Part shown: piece after piece, positions 56,287 through 64,000 of the stretch | Position numbering within the stretch: position 1 is the stretch's first letter | How the letters are laid out: every line of letters begins with the position of its first letter | Assembly (NCBI GenBank): GCA_025766275.1 | Contig: JAFKAC010000007.1 | Span: forward strand, 310,001 to 374,000 | Length of the DNA: 64,000 nucleotides | Direction of reading: 5' to 3' | Source of the DNA: Lactarius indigo | Lineage: Eukaryota > Basidiomycota > Agaricomycetes > Russulales > Russulaceae | Position numbers and translations under genes: made by a program | Notes under the pieces: model-generated | Seen by the model: the letters and a program-made list of their open reading frames with translations, nothing else | The model's database searches: none | What the model was told of the DNA's origin: nothing

Positions 56287-56776
56287 TGGCAGACCCGGAG
56301 TTTGACTTATCTCTTGGCGGTGACCCACCGGCGTATACCACTACAGTGATACGACGTAAGTACTCTGTCCTAACAGCTGACTGCGCTTTTCAAGGACCGG
56401 TGCCAGTGCCAATACAGACATTATATCAAGCAAAGATGATAGCACCCAGTCTGATGCCAACGATGTTTCCATCGGCACAAATGATGTGATGGACGTAGAT
56501 ATTGAAATGCACGTATATTTTTCTCTTTCCATTGTTGCTCGGTGTTGATACCTAGCTTCTCAATCGTTAAGTATGAAGAAAGAGTTGGAACGATACGTTT
56601 CGCGATCGCCCCCATATAATCCTGCGTCTGGGAATAAAGTTCGCAATCCACCGCGTTCACAGGGCCTGGCAACTGACGCCACCTACCGGTCTTCGGGAGC
56701 TCCGGGAGCTGCAACGGGCCGCCCTCCTGCTGTGACGGCTAACGTGGGGACCACGGCACAACCTAAGCGGAAGTGA
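56287..56776 (+). CDS. Possible small acidic/proline-rich gene, model incomplete
   Basis: ATG 56,287 opens MADPEFDLSLGGDPPAYTTT, followed by a GTAAGT donor. A second block reads SSKDDSTQSDANDVSIGTND and MDVDIEMH, and a third MKKELERYVSRSPPYNPASG to PKRK with a stop at 56,774-56,776. Each block looks coding, but I could not find a second junction that keeps all three in frame, so the gene may be broken or the middle intron misplaced. The 670 bp before it, from 55,617, shows no gene. Confidence 0.3.
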
Positions 56777-59700
56777 AGTGGGGGCTCATGTCGCGGCACT
56801 GTGTCGTGGCCGACGCACGTCTGATATTTGCTTGGATTGTGTTCATAGTATAGTTCGTGAATAGCGCGTCGCGACCTCGTGTCCTTAGCACGATTGTACA
56901 TGAACAGAGTCAGAAACAGGAACCAACGGCGTGTTCAAGCTGTACATATACTAAACTCATAAGTCCTTAGACTACAACACCCACTCCCTCGCGATCGGGT
57001 GCCGAGTATACACATTCCAGTGCTCGTGGCGTAGTTTAATACGAAGGTCTGACTTGCATAGTACGAACGTGATCTAGCACACGCGTGATAAACGTTGGGC
57101 GCTGAACTACGCTTGCTACTATCAATAGGTTCCCAAGGACCCACGCCTGCAAGAGCAGTGCCCAAGGAGACCGAAAATAATGGCTATCGTTTCCAGACCG
57201 AAGATTCGGTCAGTATTCTGGTAGAGGCCGACTGTCAGCCCGAGAGTGCGATTGGCTAGCTACAGAGGTTCAGGTAATGGCTTTTCACACTGGGTTTACC
57301 AGGTCATGACGGTTGTGGCGAGCTAGGAGTGGGACAATCACAATACTTCCTACGCTGGCCTCAATTGACATGTAGCTGGAGATCGGCGCGGAAGATGAAG
57401 ATGCGACTCGTCTTGCGTTCGTTTTCTTATTGTTACAATAAGAAATGACCACGCCAGGGATAGTGAGGAAACCGACATTTGCTGTAAGCGTCACGGTCGA
57501 TCGAGATCCAAGTCAGGATCTCAATGTGAATCAATTCACAATTTCGTAAATGGACCTCAGCCAGGAAAAGCACCGGGAACAGTACTGTAACGTGATGAGT
57601 ACGGATCTTTTGGTCGTCGGTATTGGGTGCGGTGGTGATGGTTGTCGTTGTTCTATCCATGGAACCCAGTGTGCTCGGGCTAAAGTAGAAGCAACATTCG
57701 TTAACGGGTACCGGCGACTGTACTAGTTGTTAATCACAATTTTTCACTCACAAAGCAAAGAAAGCAAGTGAGTGCGAGAAGACGTCAAATATCGCCGAAA
57801 CCGGCAGCTTGGCCAGCAGCGTCATGTACACACACCAAACCAGAATCGATGCAAGACTCTATAAGCCAGCCTGGCTTCCTGTACAAGTCTGGTCTTCTCG
57901 TATGCATGGTTTAAACGTTGAAGGCTTTGAGGTCAACATCTGTGATGTCGGTGCTTTATTGTGAAATCACAGCCGACACAAACTCTTTCTTGTACCCACA
58001 CAACGGGGTTCGTCGAACTTGAACGCTCATTACTACGGGCTCAAGACGGCGATCATCAAAAACGGCTGGAAAGATATTACATAGTAGGCCCATTAGCCTG
58101 GACGCGTGTAAGTGCCTACTTCACTGGCACTGCCGCACAGTGGACTAACTGAGTTCCCCTGGAAAAAGTTCCTTGGCATCGCCTCCGACACTCTCGGACA
58201 CTCTGCGACCCTGAGTCACCACAGTAACTCATAGCCAGCGGCTGAGTGAACTGGGTGATCTCAGTTACGGTGCTTTGTGACAAATTATCTATATAGATTC
58301 GGCTTAAAGTTCCACGCTGACTGGTACTACTTGGCTGTCTTCCTGGTTTTCTGGAGGGCCGTATTCATACTGACGGGAGCTCCAAATTACAGGTGTTCAT
58401 CACACAAACCATCATGTTGAACGCTCTAAACCCTGTCTCACCTTGCGCGGCTCATTTGATCTTTCGGCCCGTTATTACAACCCATGCTTGGTTAGCTACA
58501 GTTTGTGCGCATTCGTGTCAACGTGCCTTTAGGAGCAACAAGCACAGGCGATGCAGAGAGCTGTTGTACACGGGACGCCCTTTTGTGTCACATTGTGTTC
58601 ATGTGTACAACCCTAAGTTTGATGTGCTCCAGTTGCTTGCTCGAGGATCGGACAGCAAAACTAATCTTTACCTGATTCTGGTCAATCGAGTTATTAATGG
58701 TTCTTAACCTTGATTCTTAAGAGGTCACCGTGCTGTTGTAAACAGCTCGATATGAAGTCTACAAACGGCAGTTGAGAACGCATCCTTGTCACATTACGGT
58801 GGCTTCGGTAGCACGGATGGTTTCGCCTTAATCACCTTCGTGCTCCGCCATTCGAGTTAATTCACATCTCCGTGTTATGGTTTTCCCATGTAGAGAAAGT
58901 ACGCCGACACTCGGCACACGGTATGTAGTACCATAGTCACTTACTACTTCAGGTTGTGGTCTCAATTATATACGAGGACGGGGGATATCAAGGCGGATAT
59001 TGGGTCAAAAGAGAGGTGTTAAAATAGAGCATTGCAACCGCCAACGATACGATAATCCGAAGAGCTAAAGCAGCTATGTAAAACGCTCACCGTTCAGTGC
59101 ACACGCACGAGCATGTCCGCGAATCCTTCTGTACCCGGAAATGAGGTTTCTGTACGCCATAAATGAAGCCACGACACAGCAACGTGTAAACAACCACGTC
59201 GACAACACACCTCAGGCTACGGCTGCAAGGCATAAACATGACCTTATATTGGCGAACAGCTTTCAACACTGGGTCAACATTGATAGGGGTATGCACAGTG
59301 GGTCTACGAAGTAATGAAAGGAAAGGAAAGCGGTCCTGACTGTTTTAGTTGGTACAGCTGCGGTGTGACAAACAACAAAAGGGGCCACGATGAACAGTCA
59401 TGTCATAAACGCCTCATTACAAATCACAGATACAGAGATGAATCAGCGCTCACAATGCAAGTTGGTTAGTGGGAAGTAGGTTGTGGCCATGTGATCCCCA
59501 AGGATGTAAAGATCCGGTCTAGGGTTATGACTCGACTAGGAGCATCCAACAGCCATCCAACCACGGCGGTAGCCCCAAAGAAGTTCCAAGTCCCCAGGGT
59601 CTAGTGCATAAAATGAAAGGGGACTCCAAAATATTAGTGAGGAGGACATAACGTTAGTCTTCACACCTATGAGTCTATGGGTGTCCGTGCCTGAGGCTGC

Positions 59701-60874
59701 GAGTCTCTATCGTTGTAAAGGGGCAGTTCTGAGTCATGGGATGGCCTGACATGTCATTCTGCGTCTATCTATCAGGTTCAAGAAATGCAACAGCGTTCCC
59801 GGAGATTCAACTGGCTATGCATTCCCATTTATCCTTGTTGACTTTCAATTAGTACCGAGGGGCGGAAGCGGTGAAGCCTGGGATGCGTCTGCACTCTTTC
59901 CCTTCCTAGTCCCTGGCCTAAAGAACAGCTGAGGAGCGCATTGTTGTGTCCATGTTCGGTGCTCAAGCCCCTAATGAGGGTGCAAGCGGAGCAAAAAAAA
60001 TGTCGCTTTGAAATACGAAGACACCGAGAGAGGTGGATCCGGCTAGTATGAAAGAGCGAAGAGATCTACTACGTTCCACATGTCAGTGGAGCTCTCATAC
60101 CATAAAATGGGATGGGTCAGTACACTGCCTAGAAAATTTGACACAGACCAGAAAGTATCTGTACCGCCCCAAATGTTTCTAGAGTGGGTCCTTATACCTG
60201 GATTGAGTCTGAGGCTCCATAGCCCGCAGAATCCGGAACGGGCCACCCATAAAATACCCGAAGAACCCATTGTATTGGTGAAATAGTATTGTCCCGATAG
60301 TGAAAATTCCCCAGTTCCCTCCAATGGGCATCGGGGTGTGCGTTTGAGCGTCTTTCAGAGAGAAGGAAAGAGAAAACCGAAATCACAAAATGATACGTGA
60401 GTCACCAATAAAATTGCAGAAAGGATTTATGGGCATACAGTGTTAACTTGTGAAAAATGAGATGGGCTTTCACTCTATTGAAGCTCGAAGAATCGATACG
60501 GTGAATTAATCCCTTGCGAATAGTTGTTAAACTTCGGCCGTGTCCGCCTCGGGATACCAGCAGTAGCCGGTAACCTCGGCCGATGGGCGCTAAGTGCTAC
60601 TGGCCCGGGAAGTACCTGTACTGAGCCTGCTTGGGTGCGTTATTGTCGGTACTGATCGACTCCATCACGCAAACACATGAAAGCCACTTCCCTCTCATGA
60701 CCTCAGATGGTGTTGCAAAGGGAATGACATAAGTGCGGTGACGCCTTGGGCACCACATTGTGAATAAGAGCCTGAGGTCATGTGTAAATGTGGGTGATAG
60801 AAGACATGAGGTCAACGCGAGGGATTCGCCCTTAGGCACAGAGCCTGTGACAGAGGGGGGATTTTTGCGAGCAC
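56777..60874. other. Long stretch without a visible gene
   Basis: About 4.1 kb with only short open frames of unremarkable composition on both strands. No splice-consistent gene, tRNA, LTR end or tandem array was recognised. It may be old, decayed repeat DNA. Some short lengths near 57,900-58,300 repeat simple words but form no array. Confidence 0.4.
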
Positions 60875-61010
60875 TAGTGATGGAAAAGTTCGGTTCCGAA
60901 CTTCGGTCCGAACCCGAACCTAGCTGAACCGGACCCTGGTTCAGGGTTCGGGGTTCAGCTGTTTGACCCGAACCTGACCATCGGTCTGGTTCGGGGTTCG
61001 GCGAAATCCT
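60875..61010. repeat. hAT terminal and subterminal repeats
   Basis: The terminal sequence is followed by densely packed inverted and direct copies of TTCGG, CCGAAC and GGTTCGGGGTTCGG-like words, able to fold on themselves. Such arrays are binding sites for the transposase in other hAT elements. Direct proof here is lacking. Confidence 0.6.
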
Positions 61011-61665
61011 GAAATATGAGAATGCATTTGAACGTGTTTGAACGTGAACCGGTAAATTTTACAGGTACTCAAAGATGATGGAAATAAATTATTCGGCCCA
61101 TTCCACAAGTCTGAAACAAATCTGAAACACTGCAGTGACAGTCTGCAATGTTTGTGCGGCGTAGTTGCAGCGTGTTAGCGTGACTGCTGTGTGACAGGTG
61201 TTTGTTGCGTGTGCCATGCAGCTTTATCGAGCTTCATCTTTTCATTGTCTTCCCAAGTCCCAATATCTTATTGCACCCTCATCACACCCTCACCATCAGC
61301 ACCACACTCTCCAATTGTTGCAGGAAGATGGCCACAACTTCAGTAGTCGACTTTTATCAGCAGTCCAAGTCCCCAGTCTTGTTCCACTATTTTCCGGGAC
61401 TCCTCCCCCTCCGGGCTCTTCGCTTCTACCGCCCCCAGCGTTAGGTATATCCTATCGCCCTTATTTCCATATTGTGAGTTGCCAGTTACTACTTCCATTC
61501 ATCCTACACCCAACCTGGCTAAATGAGCACACCCAAAAAGTAGTGATCCGAAATCAGGCTACTCCTTGGTTGATGGCAACTCTGCCCAAAAATACACATT
61601 AAGTCGAGGTATGTCCCCTATCCTTTCAACAACTCGCACCCCACAGAGTTACTAACAATCCCACT

Positions 61666-64000
61666 ATGTCTTTGTCTACCAGTCTCAACCTTGGGGACGC
61701 TGTCCATCCCGATGGGACTTTGAAGGACGCATCAGAGATCACGTGGTCGTTTGATGCAGATGAAACGATCCCCTTTCCTTCGGGCGACGTCTCTGGCAGT
61801 CATGCACCAGCCAAAGTGGTTGCCAGTGCACGCCAGACTGGTCGTATTCTTCGCCCATCGCAGCGTGCCCTCGAAGCGGCTGAGGCTGCTTCAAGCAGCT
61901 CTGCCAGCACTCGTCCAGGTGCCAAACGCAAGGCCCCAGTCAACACCAATCCCGATTGTCGTACCACACGTAAGGTCGCCATCGATGTGGACAATGACAC
62001 CATCGAGCTCAGCGATGATGGCGCTATGACGGAACCTGCCACAGAACTCACAGAGGACGACTATGAGTCCATCAAGGCCGTTGTTGACACTGACAACCAG
62101 GTGCGTCCAGTACCCTCAAATCCGAATGGCGTTCTCACTTTTCTTTCAGGCCATTCCTTTCATACCCTGAGAAAAGTGTTCGGCCAACGTACGCCTTATC
62201 TTCCGCCCCAAAAAAGGATGCGTGCACCCGGATACGGGAAAGGTCCAGGACGGCAACTGGTGTATGGTCTGTCTGTAAGTATTTTCGGGTCCGTTTTTTT
62301 ATTATTAATGTCACTAACTGGGCCTGTGTAAAGGGAGGACCTCTCGGTCAATCGATCGTCGTGTTTTTTGACTGGAAGCATAAGTATGCTACGATCACAC
62401 ATTGCTAGGTAAAGTACCACCTTCTCATTTAATCTACCCTGTATTGATCTTTCCCTAGGCATCACTCTTGGCTGTATCGCCAATGCTGCAAGGCACTTGG
62501 TATTGAGCCAAATTCCCGCGCTCTTTTCCGTACGCCAACTGAATCAAGTATGAGTGGGTGAGTAGGTTCTCTTGTTCTCTCGCTCGGTGCTGAACCACTT
62601 CAGCCTCAGTCAAACAGATCTCGACGGCATTGTCACCCGTGAGCCTAGGCTCCCCAATTTCACAAAGGAGGGGCTCCTTGAGCATCTTATCGAGTTTGTT
62701 GTCTGTGAAGACAAGGTGAGCGTGATCGTTGTTCTCTTATTGTATGTGGATCATTCTAATATGTTTTCACATCCCAGGCATTCAACTTGATCGAGAGTGG
62801 TGGTTTTCGCCGCCTCCTCAAGTTCTGTCGGCCGGGGCTTTTGGACAAAGATATCCCACACCACCATGCTCTTCGCACTGAAATACTTCAACGCGCACAT
62901 GTTGCAGAGGGGAGGGTTCATGAGAATATGAAGAAAATACCCTCAAAGATATCTTTCACATTCGACGCGTGGACCTCAAAGCCGGGTGACCCATATATCT
63001 CACTTACAGCACATTATATAGACTCCCCTACTGATAACCCGAATGCGTGGAAGTTGAGGTCCGAACAACTAATCTTCCAGGAGATCCAGGGAAGGCACAC
63101 TGGCCGGAATATGGGTGATATCTTGGCCCATGCTTTGGACCGGTATGGACTGCACGGCAAGGTGTGTCTTCATCATCCTCACTTATGTTTCCACGTCACA
63201 AACTAATGTTCCACTCTCCAGGTTGGTTGGTTTACTAGTGATGGTGCGGCTGTGAATTGCACCACACTCCGTATGGTCCAGAACAGCCCATCTACAGAAA
63301 CTGGATGGACTGCCCAAGAACATGATATGCTGTAAGTGTTCACACACTTGGTGTGTTCCAATCCTAATGTGTAACTCGGGTGTATGGAACACTCCCTTCA
63401 TCTCGCGGCAAAGCATTTTGTCCAAACGATTGCACCACGTTTCAGCAAAGTTGGTGACTTGCGCAACAATACAGAAGATGACCCCACCTTGGACAATGAC
63501 AGCAACCCTACCTCAGGTGATGAGGGTGAAGATGAAGACATTGACACTGGCGATTCGCTCGGAAAAGCGATTGCCCTGGTGACGCAGGTATGCTTTTCCT
63601 TGGTCCTATTGACATATCCTGTACTGATGCATGTGCTATAGATTCGTAAATCGCCACAGGCAAGGGCCTTCTTTCACGCAACCTGCAGTCAAGTCGGGAC
63701 TAACCCACTTGAGCTGATCCAATGGATTCGTACTCGATGGGGATCGCTCTTCACATTTCTCGAGCGTTTTATCAAACTTAAGACAGTGCGTTGATACTTC
63801 TATTTATGTCAAGCACTTACTCCTTTCCATAATAGGCCATTGGTCAATTTATTCTCCTTGTGGACGCAAGCGACAAAGTACCAGACCTCCCCAACCACCG
63901 CTGTTATGCAGACTTCCATTTGACTCGGAGGGATTGGGAGTGCCTGGTGGATATCAGGGATGTGATAAGGGTAAGCTTTCGCTGTTTCTTTTCACTTATA
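61666..64000 (+). CDS. hAT-family transposase, partial (3' end outside)
   Basis: A multi-exon transposase. The ATG at 61,666 (MSLSTSLNLGDAVHPDGT) opens an acidic, disordered N-terminus containing an NLS-like PGAKRKAP. Exons from about 62,340 give DWKHKYATITHC and HHSWLYRQCCKAL, consistent with a BED-type zinc finger. The catalytic part follows: LLEHLIEFVVCEDK, FNLIESGGFRRLLKFCRP, KISFTFDAWTSKPGDPYISL (first acid), GWFTSDGAAVNC (second acid), MEHSLHLAAKHFVQTIAP, WIRTRWGSLFTFLERFIKLK. The hAT dimerisation region would lie beyond the window. No lesion was seen in the exons read. The first intron junctions are uncertain. Confidence 0.82.

Larger units (their letters stand above)
60875..64000 (+). 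mobile_element. hAT DNA transposon, left end, runs past the window
   Basis: The element begins near TAGTGATGGAAAAGTTCGG at 60,875, a terminus of the hAT kind. About 130 bp of subterminal GAACC/GGTTC words follow. The transposase gene occupies 61,666 onward. The right end and the 8-bp target duplication cannot be checked because the window stops at 64,000. Confidence 0.75.

Noticed and set aside
58393..58707. 104-codon frame in the long gene-free stretch
   Set aside because: It starts from a non-ATG region, has no known motif and is isolated. It is likely a chance frame.
1..64000. CRISPR arrays, operons, ribosome binding sites, rRNA or tRNA genes
   Set aside because: The DNA is eukaryotic with spliceosomal introns, and no array, rRNA or tRNA-like fold with A and B boxes was recognised by eye.

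Overview
This window looks like nuclear DNA of a filamentous basidiomycete, most likely an Agaricomycete and possibly Rhizoctonia or a relative in the Ceratobasidiaceae. The genes are broken by many introns of about 40-70 nt. The transposase types (Plavaka, Tnp2/CACTA, hAT, Ty1/copia) and the DUF1769, DUF7729, mL59 and WW-like membrane protein genes are those of Agaricomycetes. The species is an inference; only the kind of organism follows from the sequence.

Layout. (1) 0-5.9 kb is a repeat-rich left flank. It holds a Plavaka transposase with one in-frame TGA, a 733-bp solo LTR lodged inside its last intron, a fragment of the splicing-factor gene CWC22 between 20-bp direct repeats, and a frameshifted phytase-like esterase pseudogene. 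(2) 7.4-37.6 kb is the gene-bearing core: a DUF1769 protein, a DUF7729 membrane protein, the DHH1 RNA helicase, mitochondrial ribosomal protein mL59, two unrecognised genes, the GID/CTLH ligase subunit Fyv10/Gid9, a paxillin-like LIM protein, a Rad2/FEN1-type nuclease, alpha-COP, a small helical protein and the Arf-polarity protein Afi1. Three pairs are head-to-head with 230-430 bp between start codons. (3) 38.5-51.6 kb is a Tnp2 (CACTA-like) DNA transposon with two divergent accessory genes. Its transposase frame is continuous except for six TGA codons, and an intact, apparently very young Ty1/copia retrotransposon (44,259-51,107) is nested in it. (4) 52.9-56.8 kb carries a WW-like membrane protein and one or two small genes. 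(5) 56.8-60.9 kb shows no convincing gene. (6) From 60,875 to the window end is the left end and most of the transposase of a hAT element that continues beyond the window.

The core genes are unrelated eukaryotic housekeeping functions (mRNA decay, mitochondrial translation, regulated proteolysis, actin/polarity, DNA repair, COPI transport, Arf signalling) and do not form a pathway or cluster. The most unusual material is in the repeats. There are nested insertions with clean target-site duplications. Every premature stop in the decayed elements and the CWC22 fragment is TGA, as expected if methylated CGA codons had deaminated. The copia LTR has a perfect 11-bp hairpin just downstream of its TATA box, and its primer site matches the anticodon arm, not the 3' end, of initiator tRNA-Met. 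Coding starts were checked against real ATG codons; some long open frames begin only at TTG or GTG and were trimmed.
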